Shown: positions 35,561 through 43,422 of the stretch, piece by piece
How the letters are laid out: each line of letters begins with the position of its first letter
Numbering within the stretch: position 1 is the first letter of the stretch
From: G963664115 sp965263045
GTDB lineage: Bacteria; Acidobacteriota; Terriglobia; 20CM-2-55-15
Assembly (NCBI GenBank): GCA_965263045.1
Contig: CBDHGK010000041.1
Location: 2,976,001 to 3,040,000, forward strand
DNA length: 64,000 bases
Direction of reading: 5' to 3'
Made by a program: the position numbers and the translations under genes
Notes under the pieces: model-generated
The model's input: the letters and a program-made list of their open reading frames with translations, nothing else
The model's database searches: none
What the model was told of the DNA's origin: nothing

Positions 35561-36790
35561 ATGAATCAAGCGCGTGACAACTGGAGGATTTGGCTGCTAT
35601 CGGTGGTTTGCGTCGGCTTGGTGGTGTCGCTGACGGCTGCAGTCGTGGATGGCGGTTGGAAGATTTCAGAGGTCGCATACGCGCAGGGCGTCGGGGATCG
35701 AGAGTCAATCGTGATCGAGCGGGCCCCGCTCCGGTTCATTAAGGATCCCTATCCGTCAATAAGTGCGGTAGCCGTGAATCCGGAAAACAATATGATGGTC
35801 GTTACCGATGAGAACTTGTTTCAGATCCTCGAGTACGACAGTCGCGAAAACACGCCCGCGTCGGCCCTTTTTACGGAGCCGAGACGGGTCATTTCCGGCC
35901 CCGACACCTTTGCGGAGATGATGTGTGGGGTGTATATCGACCCGATCACCCGCGAGATATACGTGGTCAACAACGATACGCAGGACTGGCTGCCCGTTTT
36001 TTCTCCGGACGCCCGGGGAAATGCGACGCCGACCCGTGTGCTGGCCTCACCCCACGGAACCTTCGGGATCGCCATGCACGAAGAGAGACAGGAGATGTTC
36101 CTGACGGTACAGCACCAGAATGCCGTCTATGTTTATCGGAAAGGTGCGGACGGTGAGGAGGAGCCGCTTCGAGTCTTGCGTGGGAACGACACACAGCTGG
36201 AAGATCCGCACGGGATAGCGCTCGATACCCAAAACAATCTGTTGTTCGTGAGCAACTACGGAAACGGTCGGGAGACGGAGGTCCTGCCGCCCGGATCTCC
36301 AGCCGGAACGCGCCCCCGGGAGTGGGGAAAGTTCGAACAGCCATCCATCACTGTGTATCCTCTGGAGGCCTCGGAAAATACGGAACCCCTCTGGACCATC
36401 GAAGGACCCCAGACCTTGATGAATTGGCCTTCGCATCTGGCCTTGCACGAGGAGCGGCAGGAACTGTTCCTGGCCAATGACGCCGACGACTCGGTGCTGG
36501 TTTTCGACACAGCGGACAAGGGGAATGTGGCTCCAATCCGGGTCATCAAGGGACCGAACACCGGAATCAAACATCCGCCCGGGATCACGGTCGATCCCAC
36601 CAACGACGAAATCTATGTGGCAAATATGGGAAATGCCTCGGTAACGGTGTTCCCGGTGACGGCCAATGGGGATGTTCCACCGGTACGCACCATTCGATCC
36701 GGGCCGGCGGATCGGCTGTCACTCAACATCGGCAATCCGGGGGCTGTCGGATACGACACCCTCCGGGATCAAATTCTAGTGCCGAACTGA
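35561..36790 (+). CDS. Secreted NHL-like beta-propeller, N-terminal part up to in-frame UGA (paralog 2)
   Basis: This is a tandem paralog of 33038-34423: signal peptide WLLSVVCVGLVVSLTAAVVD, then DPYPSISAVAVNPENNMMVV, MMCGVYIDPITREIYVVNND, HGTFGIAMHEERQEMFLTVQ and IRVIKGPNTGIKHPPGITVD. It ends RDQILVPN then TGA at codon 410 (36788-36790), exactly where paralog 1 stops. The single mature cysteine is C122, in the same CGxxxD context as C161 of paralog 1. The two genes arose by tandem duplication and have kept both the stop and the downstream frame. Confidence 0.85.
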   Translation: MNQARDNWRIWLLSVVCVGLVVSLTAAVVDGGWKISEVAYAQGVGDRESIVIERAPLRFIKDPYPSISAVAVNPENNMMVVTDENLFQILEYDSRENTPASALFTEPRRVISGPDTFAEMMCGVYIDPITREIYVVNNDTQDWLPVFSPDARGNATPTRVLASPHGTFGIAMHEERQEMFLTVQHQNAVYVYRKGADGEEEPLRVLRGNDTQLEDPHGIALDTQNNLLFVSNYGNGRETEVLPPGSPAGTRPREWGKFEQPSITVYPLEASENTEPLWTIEGPQTLMNWPSHLALHEERQELFLANDADDSVLVFDTADKGNVAPIRVIKGPNTGIKHPPGITVDPTNDEIYVANMGNASVTVFPVTANGDVPPVRTIRSGPADRLSLNIGNPGAVGYDTLRDQILVPN

Positions 36791-36830
36791 GTGGCCCATC
36801 CGCAAATTGCGGTGTTCGCCAGGCTGGCGG
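36788..36830 (+). promoter_or_regulatory. UGA codon with conserved downstream hairpins, SECIS-like (paralog 2)
   Basis: The hairpins CCGCA-AAT-TGCGG (36800-36812) and CGCCA-GGC-TGGCG (36817-36829) match paralog 1, the only change in hairpin 1 being in its loop. From AAC-TGA to GCGGA only two wobble bases differ between paralogs (CAG/CAA and GTA/GTG), while flanking DNA is clearly more diverged. Confidence 0.45.
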
Positions 36831-37627
36831 ACGGAGCACAGCGACCCGAACGGACCGTTTTCGGGCAGACGAGCCGGCTGTCGCGAACCATGCACGACAT
36901 TCGCTACGACGCAACCAACGATGAGTTTCTTGTGCCCAACCCGTTTGCAGAGGCAATCCTGACGTTCCGCGGAGGCGCCGATGGACAGGAAGGGCCTATT
37001 CGAACCATCCAGGGCCCTCGAACGGGAACGATCGGCAGCCGGCTAGATGTGGACGCGGTTCACGACGAGATTTTCACCTACAGCGGCCGCAGTATTACGG
37101 TTTATCCGCGCGAAGCCAACGGGGACGTTGCGCCCATTCGAGTCATCGAGGGGCCCGACACCGGGTTGGAATCCATCAATGTGGTTTCCGTGGATCCGAT
37201 CAACGACATACTGGTAGTCGGTTTAAACAGCCGCTTCGGCAGTGCCCGGTCGGGAGACGCCCAGCGGGGCGCACTCCTGGTGTTTAACCGGACGGACGAA
37301 GGAAACGTACGGCCAAGAGCCGTAATCCGCGGTCCACGATCGGGGATTGTTCGGATTAACCAGATGCGGGTCTATCCACAGCGGCAGCTGATTGTCGCGG
37401 CGATGCCGGGGATTCGAGATCAAATGGAACCGGAGGGTGCCTTCCTAGGCGTCTGGAGCTACGAGGATAACGGGGACGTTCCTCCGATTTGGAAGCTCCC
37501 GGTGGGCGAGACGACGACGCTGAGGAAACCCTTCGGAGTGGTCTTGAACCCGGAAGATCAGGAAGTGATTATTTCCGATATGCGCTTGAACGGTATTCTG
37601 GTGTTTTCGGTACCGGAGATCTTCTGA
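36791..37627 (+). CDS. Beta-propeller, C-terminal part after UGA (paralog 2)
   Basis: The 278 residues in the same frame begin VAHPQIAVFARLADGAQRPE. Propeller repeats continue: DEFLVPNPFAEAILTFRGGA, PIRTIQGPRTGT, VDAVHDEIFTYSGRSITVYP and KPFGVVLNPEDQEVIISDM. There is no signal peptide, no cysteine and no convincing ribosome site before the GTG that follows the UGA. Long preservation of this frame in two paralogs indicates that it is translated and selected. Confidence 0.8.
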   Translation: MAHPQIAVFARLADGAQRPERTVFGQTSRLSRTMHDIRYDATNDEFLVPNPFAEAILTFRGGADGQEGPIRTIQGPRTGTIGSRLDVDAVHDEIFTYSGRSITVYPREANGDVAPIRVIEGPDTGLESINVVSVDPINDILVVGLNSRFGSARSGDAQRGALLVFNRTDEGNVRPRAVIRGPRSGIVRINQMRVYPQRQLIVAAMPGIRDQMEPEGAFLGVWSYEDNGDVPPIWKLPVGETTTLRKPFGVVLNPEDQEVIISDMRLNGILVFSVPEIF

Positions 37628-37709
37628 AGCGGAAGGATAGGCTTTTCGCCAGCCTCCTCCGGAACCCGTACTTCCAGTTTTCAAGCCAGTTCAGGATGAG
37701 ATCGATCTG

Positions 37710-37994
37710 ATGCGTTCCGGCATCATCAAGTCGCTTCTCAAGAAAACATTCGAACAAATGAACGCCGAGCTCGGCCAGGGACTGTCAATGGTGCGTGAGC
37801 AGCTTATGGAGTTGCGCCGGCGCAAAGAAGACATCAGCCGCCCCGAGCTCGCAACCGAACTCATTCGCACTCTCCGCATACTCGCCCGGTCACATCGCCG
37901 TTTCACTGACGAGCAAAAGACGCACGTGTTCAGAACGTCAACGTCCGCGAACCCGATTTGTAGTGCCTTGACCTCTCTGTATTCGCTCAGCTGA
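37710..37994 (+). CDS. Small hypothetical protein
   Basis: A 94-codon frame starts at ATG 37710. Its first 70 residues are charged and helical (LLKKTFEQMNAELGQGLSMV, REQLMELRRRKEDISRPELA, TLRILARSHRRFTDEQ), which looks like real coding of a coiled-coil or DNA-binding segment. The tail loses this character. There is no good ribosome site. It may be the broken start of a longer gene; the family is not recognised. Confidence 0.35.
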   Translation: MRSGIIKSLLKKTFEQMNAELGQGLSMVREQLMELRRRKEDISRPELATELIRTLRILARSHRRFTDEQKTHVFRTSTSANPICSALTSLYSLS

Positions 37995-38344
37995 CGGACC
38001 TTGGCCATCGTCACAGTGCCAGTATTTGTGAGACGGTCTTTCAAGACACCTGCGGGCACGGCCGGAGATCTTGAGCCAGAAGCGGGCCTGGGGCGGGCTA
38101 GGTAATCAGCTTGGGCCGTGGGAGGCCGAGCAGCAAGAGGTACGGACGACGATTGCGGAGTCTTGGGATGCGATTGTCGCCAACCCGGCTGTGCCCTCAG
38201 GCCTTGTCGCGGCAGATCTACCGGCCTCGGTTACGGCGGTGTCGGACATTGAAAACAGCCTGTAAAATGGAGGTTTCGAACGCCCGGGAAGGGGATTCAA
38301 CAGGCGTTGAGAATCGATTTCAGAGATATGCAGGGACGCACTCC
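37995..38344. other. Gene-free stretch
   Basis: Short frames exist (38071-38265 plus; 38106-38348 minus), but none shows family motifs or a ribosome site. No kinase spacer relic is recognised here. Confidence 0.3.
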
Positions 38345-39226
38345 TCATTTTACGGGGGGCGCGTTAGCCGCGGGTCTCAGCACCTCGCGGTTGAACCACT
38401 CCGCTTCGGTCGGCACACAGAAATCTTCCCAGAGCTCCGTACCCGGATTCAACAGGAACGCGCCCGTGGTCACCCAAGGCGCCGTAAACATAGTCGGATC
38501 GTCGATCGTCAGGGAAACCTCGAGCGTGTTATGGTCCACCCGCGTGTAACGCTCGACTGTCCGCAGTTCCTCGCTATGCGGAAAGCCATGCGTCCGCTCT
38601 CTACGGTCCTCGGAGAGCCAAGTCCTTTCGTCGAAACCGTTCGACTCGATGACGAAGGTATCTCCCTCCCACCGGCCAACGGAGTATCCGAGGAACCGGG
38701 GGTCCGGATCCGCCGGAAGCGGCCGTCCGTCCGTATAGATCGTGCGCCAGGTATGCCACATCTCAAAGAACTGAATCGTCCGGCCCGGCAACGGGAGTAA
38801 CTCGAATCCATAGTTGTATGTGAAATAACGCGGCCAACCGAGCGGATCACAGCGGAGCATGGGGTCCTTCCAATTCGAAACGGGGGTCCCGTCCGGGGAG
38901 TACTCGGTCTCCGTGGCGGCGTGTGATGCCTGCCCTACAGGAGTCATAGGCGGCATATTCTCGGTGTCGAGCTGAATGCGGTTCTGGTTATCGCCCCATA
39001 TTCCCGACAGGTCCCGCGCATCAAACGGCAGGTTTGCTGTTTTCGCGCGTTCATCCGCTCTGACCTGCTGATTCCGGCATTGAGGGCACATCGGCCAGTT
39101 CGGATCATTAGGGTTCTGGGACAACGCAATTGACGAGAACGCCATTACTGCCGCCAGTGCGACTAAGGCTTTGATTGAATTTCGCATGGCTCCTGAATTA
39201 CCTTTTATCATCTGGTTTCTTCTCAA
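38345..39226 (-). CDS. Secreted WEGDT-motif protein, coupled to DUF6152
   Basis: The 293-residue product may start at ATG 39226 or at the internal ATG before RNSIKALVALAAVMAFSSIA, the signal peptide. The mature N-terminus has CPQC. Full family motifs are present: RDLSGIWGDNQNR, CDPLGWPRYFTYNYGFELLP, WRTIYTDGRPLPADPDPRF, YSVGRWEGDTFVIESNGFDE, LRTVERYTRVDHNTLEVSLT and DPTMFTAPWV. It is closest to the 24739 gene. The first ATG overlaps the stop of the upstream DUF6152 gene (ATGA-type), so the two are translationally coupled. Confidence 0.83.
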   Translation of the reverse strand: MRRNQMIKGNSGAMRNSIKALVALAAVMAFSSIALSQNPNDPNWPMCPQCRNQQVRADERAKTANLPFDARDLSGIWGDNQNRIQLDTENMPPMTPVGQASHAATETEYSPDGTPVSNWKDPMLRCDPLGWPRYFTYNYGFELLPLPGRTIQFFEMWHTWRTIYTDGRPLPADPDPRFLGYSVGRWEGDTFVIESNGFDERTWLSEDRRERTHGFPHSEELRTVERYTRVDHNTLEVSLTIDDPTMFTAPWVTTGAFLLNPGTELWEDFCVPTEAEWFNREVLRPAANAPPVK

Positions 39227-39606
39227 TTGCGTTCACGATCAAGCACCATATTGCCCTGCGCATCTGCGATCGATATAACCAGAGCTTGAGCATTCGGTGC
39301 GGCGTTGCCGACAACGGTAACCACGTCTCCGGGCTTGAATGAATTGCGGCTCAAGCCATAAGCGGTAACCGAAATCGGGGACTGCAATTCGCCATACCAC
39401 CGGACGACGTTCCCACCCGCGTCCGTCACGTCCCAGATCAGAGTGACGTGGGGATTTCTCCAAACCCATTCGGCAACGGTCCCCTTGAGTTCGACCGTTT
39501 GCGACCTGTCGTAGCCCGCGGTGGAGTGATGTGCTAAAACCAGACCACCAAGCATTGTGAATATCGATACGAATACCGCAACTGCCAGTACCTTCTGACT
39601 TTTCAT
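39223..39606 (-). CDS. DUF6152 secreted protein, coupled to WEGDT gene
   Basis: The start is ATG 39606 (GAGGTG 5 bases before it). The 127-residue product has a signal peptide ending GGLVLAHHSTAGYD, then VELKGTVAEWVWRNPHVTLI, VTAYGLSRNSFKPGDVVTVV and ALVISIADAQGNMVLD. Overlap with the next gene is 4 bases. This is the tightest of the DUF6152/WEGDT pairs and the best evidence for a functional link. Confidence 0.83.
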   Translation of the reverse strand: MKSQKVLAVAVFVSIFTMLGGLVLAHHSTAGYDRSQTVELKGTVAEWVWRNPHVTLIWDVTDAGGNVVRWYGELQSPISVTAYGLSRNSFKPGDVVTVVGNAAPNAQALVISIADAQGNMVLDRERN

Positions 39607-40125
39607 TGGCACCTCAACAATATGGGACCGCATCAGTACTAAAGACTATGTGGCACCTCATCAATACATAAATACAAACGTTGGGATCAATTTATGACGA
39701 TTTCAGCACGAGAATCAGGGGCATGTCAACGAGACTCTCAAAAGAACCTGAGAGGAATTAAACCCTCCTGATCAACGACAATATCATTGGCGCTCCAACT
39801 TCGGTAAGAGCTGAGTTGCATTCCATCTGGCCGGGTCTCGGCGCAAAGACTTGGGCCCGGGAATTCGGTCAAGTGGACTTATTCGTAGTGGAAATCATCC
39901 AGGCAATCGCTGAGGTGCGGGCGCATTTCCTTATTGACTCCTTCGAGTGCTTGGTATAGGGGTGTTGCAACGCGAAGGCGCTGCCACCGCAACGGACGGT
40001 CTCGCTGCGTGTCATGCGTAATTGGTGCTTCAGGGTGCCCACATGCCCGGTTCAAGGCGAGCGGTGATTGGATCCGCTGAAGAAGGGTGGCCCTTCGCAG
40101 GTGAACCGTTGGCAGGAGGTGTGAA
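39607..40125. other. Gene-free 519 bp between divergent modules
   Basis: It is AT-richer near 39650-39720 (TACATAAATACAAACG), as expected for a divergent promoter region. No gene is supported. GCAGGAGGTGTGAA at the right end is the ribosome site of the next gene. Confidence 0.4.
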
Positions 40126-41259
40126 ATGACGCGACGACTGCTCGAGTCGCTGGGTGTTGCGGCGCTGCTTCTGATGGCGTTGGTCGTGTGGCCGCTGGTA
40201 TCGGCCGTTTCTGTCACTGGCCAGTCTCAGGCGACGGCGGAAACCGGGCCGGCTCCCAGGACAGCGTGGGGCCAACCCAATTTGGAGGGAATCTGGCTCG
40301 ACGAGTTCAATACGCCGCTTGAACGGCCCGCCCGGTACGCGGACAGGGAGTTCCTCACCGAGCAAGAGCGGGCCGAACTGGATGAGGGGCGGCGCGACCC
40401 CGTGGGGAACAACTACAGCGGGCTGTTCACCTCGGTCAAACCGACGGCCCGACGGACGTCACTCGTTGTCGATCCGCCAAACGGCCGCATCCCCGCACTC
40501 ACGCCGCAAGCCCAGGAGCGGAACCGGCTCGAACAGGAGTTCCGCATGGCGCTCCTTCAGCACACCGAGACCTGCAGGCGTCAGTTGAGCGGTTGCGACG
40601 GTTGGCCCTACGGGCCGCCCTCACCGCGCCTCGCCGAAGCCGCCCCCTTCTACAACAGCGTGCGCATCAATCGTCATGACGGCCCCGAGGATCTAGCTCT
40701 CGGGGAGCGGTGTATGGGAGGAGCGACGCCCGACTTCAACGGGTTCCGCCGCATCGTGCAGGGGCCGGGCCAAATCGCGATCGGTGTCGACACCGGGCAG
40801 GGCCAGGGATACCAGCGCGTGGTCTATTTGAGCGGAAGCCATCCGCCGGGCCACATCCGCCTCCGGCACGGCGACTCGCGCGGCCGCTTTGAGGGCGACA
40901 CGCTGGTCGTTGAGACCACGAACTTCTCGCCGAAGTTCCCGTTTCGCGGCGCCGCCGAGAACCGGACGCTGGTCGAACGGTTCACGCGGGTGGATCCGAC
41001 CACGATGGAGTACGGTGTCACAATCACGGACCCGACCCGCTGGACCTCGCCCTGGACCGTTCAGCAGGAACTCAAACTACAGTCGGACGAGGACAACCGC
41101 ATCTACTACGAGCCGCGATGCCACGAAGGCAACCATGGGTTGCCAGCACTGCTCAACAACTCGCGGCTGGATGAGGAGGCGTTCGCCGAAGGGCGCGGTC
41201 CCGATCCGGCGTCGGTAGACAAGATCACGACTTACCAGCTGAGCGAAGTACCACGCTGA
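40126..41259 (+). CDS. Secreted WEGDT-motif protein, long subfamily
   Basis: The 377-residue protein has a signal peptide (LLESLGVAALLLMALVVWPL). It shows TAWGQPNLEGIWLDEFNTPL, REFLTEQERAELDEGRRDP, GERCMGGATPDFNGFRRIVQ, RFEGDTLVVETTNFSPKFPF, TLVERFTRVDPTTMEYGVTI and DPTRWTSPW. Extra cysteines (ETCRRQLSGC, GERCMGG, EPRCHEG) suggest disulfides. It begins a three-gene plus-strand run with 41347 and 42361. Confidence 0.82.
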   Translation: MTRRLLESLGVAALLLMALVVWPLVSAVSVTGQSQATAETGPAPRTAWGQPNLEGIWLDEFNTPLERPARYADREFLTEQERAELDEGRRDPVGNNYSGLFTSVKPTARRTSLVVDPPNGRIPALTPQAQERNRLEQEFRMALLQHTETCRRQLSGCDGWPYGPPSPRLAEAAPFYNSVRINRHDGPEDLALGERCMGGATPDFNGFRRIVQGPGQIAIGVDTGQGQGYQRVVYLSGSHPPGHIRLRHGDSRGRFEGDTLVVETTNFSPKFPFRGAAENRTLVERFTRVDPTTMEYGVTITDPTRWTSPWTVQQELKLQSDEDNRIYYEPRCHEGNHGLPALLNNSRLDEEAFAEGRGPDPASVDKITTYQLSEVPR

Positions 41260-41346
41260 GCATGTCAAGGGTGAGATCGTCCTGGGTTCTTTCTCTGTAG
41301 AGGAAGGGCCCGTAGCCCAGGTGGCAATAGAGAGACCGAGGATATT

Positions 41347-42300
41347 ATGCGAAGGTGGTTCAAGACTTCAATAGTTGCTACGGCGCTGGCCGCTGCCGGA
41401 GTGGGCGCCATCATTTCGACTTCGGTGACGCGCACCGGCGCCCAGACGACCCCCACCCCAGACGGTAGACCTGACTTCAGCGGGGTCTGGCAGGCGCTCA
41501 ATGAGGCCCACTGGGACCTCCAGGCGCACGAAGCGCGCCCGGGAATGGTTATGCAGGAGGGCGTTTACAACTACGAGTACACCAGGGTCCCGGCGGCGCC
41601 GGTCCTCGCCCTGGGTGCCGCGGCAGGCGTGCCCGGGTCGCTCGGTGTCGTGGGGGGTGACGGCCAGATCCCGTACACGCCCGAAGCCGCCGCTATCAAA
41701 CAGGAGAACAGCGAGCACTGGATCGACCGCGATCCAGAGCTCAAGTGCTACCTGCCGGGGACTCCGCGCGCGATGTACATGCCCTATCCCTTCGCGATCG
41801 CTCACGGCACGGACAAGATTCAGATGACGTTCGCTTTCTCGAACGCGGCTCGCGTGATCCACCTCAACGACGTGGCGGGCCCACCCGACGATACCTTGAT
41901 GGGCCACTCGGTCGGACGGTGGGAAGGGGATACGCTGGTTGTCGAGCTGACGAACTTCAACGGAAAGGGCTGGTTCGATAGAGCCGGGAACTTCCACAGT
42001 GAGGCACTCCGCCTCGTCGAGCGTTACTCACCGATCAGTACCGACGCCATCCGCTACGAAGTCACGATCGAGGATCCGAACGTGTTCACACGTCCCTGGA
42101 CCATCGCGATGCCTCTCTATCGGCGATTGGAGCCGAACGCGACGGTTCTCGATTACCCGTGCATAGAGTTCTCCGAAGAGTTCATGTATGGGCACCTTCG
42201 GAAGGAACAGCTGGTGAGGCGCTGGGAAGGCGAGACGATAATCGTGGACATCACCCGCAAGGTTCCGCCGGGCGACCTCCGCGACTGGTACAGGAGATGA
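41347..42300 (+). CDS. Secreted WEGDT-motif protein
   Basis: The 317-residue protein has a signal peptide (TSIVATALAAAGVGAIISTS). Motifs are RPDFSGVWQALNEAHWDLQA, CYLPGTPRAMYMPYPFAIAH, HSVGRWEGDTLVVELTNFNG, LRLVERYSPISTDAIRYEVT and DPNVFTRPWTIAMPLYRR. A 60-base gap separates it from the DUF6152 gene at 42361. Together with 40126 it forms the largest module of the family here. Confidence 0.83.
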   Translation: MRRWFKTSIVATALAAAGVGAIISTSVTRTGAQTTPTPDGRPDFSGVWQALNEAHWDLQAHEARPGMVMQEGVYNYEYTRVPAAPVLALGAAAGVPGSLGVVGGDGQIPYTPEAAAIKQENSEHWIDRDPELKCYLPGTPRAMYMPYPFAIAHGTDKIQMTFAFSNAARVIHLNDVAGPPDDTLMGHSVGRWEGDTLVVELTNFNGKGWFDRAGNFHSEALRLVERYSPISTDAIRYEVTIEDPNVFTRPWTIAMPLYRRLEPNATVLDYPCIEFSEEFMYGHLRKEQLVRRWEGETIIVDITRKVPPGDLRDWYRR

Positions 42301-42360
42301 CAGAACGTGCCCCGAGCGGGTATCGGCTTTGAGATGACAACAACTGGGAGGTTAGGGCTC

Positions 42361-42807
42361 ATGCGAACGAAACTGAGCATCGGAATTACTGCGATTGGCC
42401 TGTGTCTGGCTGGCTCCGTCGTGCCGGTGGTGGCGCATCACGCGTTCAGCGCTGAATTCGACTCGACGAAGCCGGTCGATTTGACGGGGACCGTCACGAG
42501 GATGGAGTGGACCAATCCGCACGTCTGGTTGCACATGGACGCGGTGATGCTCGACGGGACGATCGAGAAGTGGGCGTTCGAGGCCGGTACGCCGAATGTG
42601 CTCTTCCGCCGGGGCTTCACGAAGGATTCGCTCCTGCCAGGAACCGAGATCCGGATCACCGGCTACCAAGCGAAAGACGGCACGCAGCGTGCGAACGGTC
42701 ACGAAATGACGCTCGTCGCCGATGGCACGACGTTATTTATGGGGTCGCCCGGCACGCGGGCTCCCTACGAGCTGGAGCGTTCGGGCACCGGCCGAGAGCC
42801 CAGATAG
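42361..42807 (+). CDS. DUF6152 secreted protein
   Basis: The start is ATG 42361, about 10 bases after GGGAGG. The ~148-residue product has a signal peptide ending VVPVVAHHAFSAEFD, then VDLTGTVTRMEWTNPHVWLH, NVLFRRGFTKDSLLPGTEIR and GYQAKDGTQRANGHEMTLV. The AHHA variant replaces AHHS. It closes the three-gene unit that begins at 40126. Confidence 0.82.
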   Translation: MRTKLSIGITAIGLCLAGSVVPVVAHHAFSAEFDSTKPVDLTGTVTRMEWTNPHVWLHMDAVMLDGTIEKWAFEAGTPNVLFRRGFTKDSLLPGTEIRITGYQAKDGTQRANGHEMTLVADGTTLFMGSPGTRAPYELERSGTGREPR

Positions 42808-42829
42808 AGGCCGATTCCTGGAACGGGGT

Positions 42830-43165
42830 GCAGCGGTCTTCGGGTTGCAGGCGCGAAAGGAGGAGCGGGCACCGAGGTTTTAAATCGAGGCCGCGGGCGC
42901 CGTCTTTTCATCGTGACCCGTATTAACAATTTCGGACAAAGCCTGCGGGCGCCTGCAGCCGCCGTTTGAAACGTCGGTGGCCCCCCTGCACCCAAAGGGT
43001 TACGGCGAATCGGGGCCGTCTTCGTAGTCGCCAACTCCTCGAAATGAATGAGCATTTCATCGTCGTCGCGACGTCGTGTCGTCACGTTGTGACTCCTAGA
43101 ATCCGGCCCCGTTTGGCCGAATCGCGACCCTCAAGACTTCTGCCACAGGCTGCTGGGCCTAGGCC
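42830..43165 (-). mobile_element. MITE-like element M1, one end lost
   Basis: It is in inverted orientation relative to the copies at 47253 and 54585. Shared blocks are CTTCGGGTTGCAGGCGCG, GTCTTTTCATCGTGACCCG, GGGTTACGGCGAATCGGGGC and AAGACTTCTGCCACAGGCTG. The right terminus is present; the left terminus is replaced by other DNA near 42830. It is non-coding. Confidence 0.65.
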
Positions 43166-43299
43166 ATCGCAACCCCTGCCGGATTTACCGGGATTCCTGC
43201 ATAGTCCACAGCGTCCGCTACAGCCGGCCAGCGCCCTCCTTCCTGTCATGTTATCGAGACTGCCGCGGTAGGAACTTCTCGCCCATCTTGCACCGCGGT

Positions 43300-43414
43300 C
43301 GCCGCGGCACTTCCGATCAACGCCAGCGACCATACGTCCAAGTGGAACTACTACGAGCCTATCCAAGGGTCTTGGGGTCTTGCGGGCATTTTTTCGGGGT
43401 TGAACAGTCTGCTT
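43300..43414 (-). repeat. Kinase spacer repeat, split from its kinase end by IS256
   Basis: TTTTTTCGGGGTTGAACAG continues, after removal of IS256 copy 3, into CGTTAAGGAAACGGCACTGG. This restores the order seen at 19751-19800. The promoter half is not recognisable. Confidence 0.55.
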
Positions 43415-43422
43415 TCAAGGAC

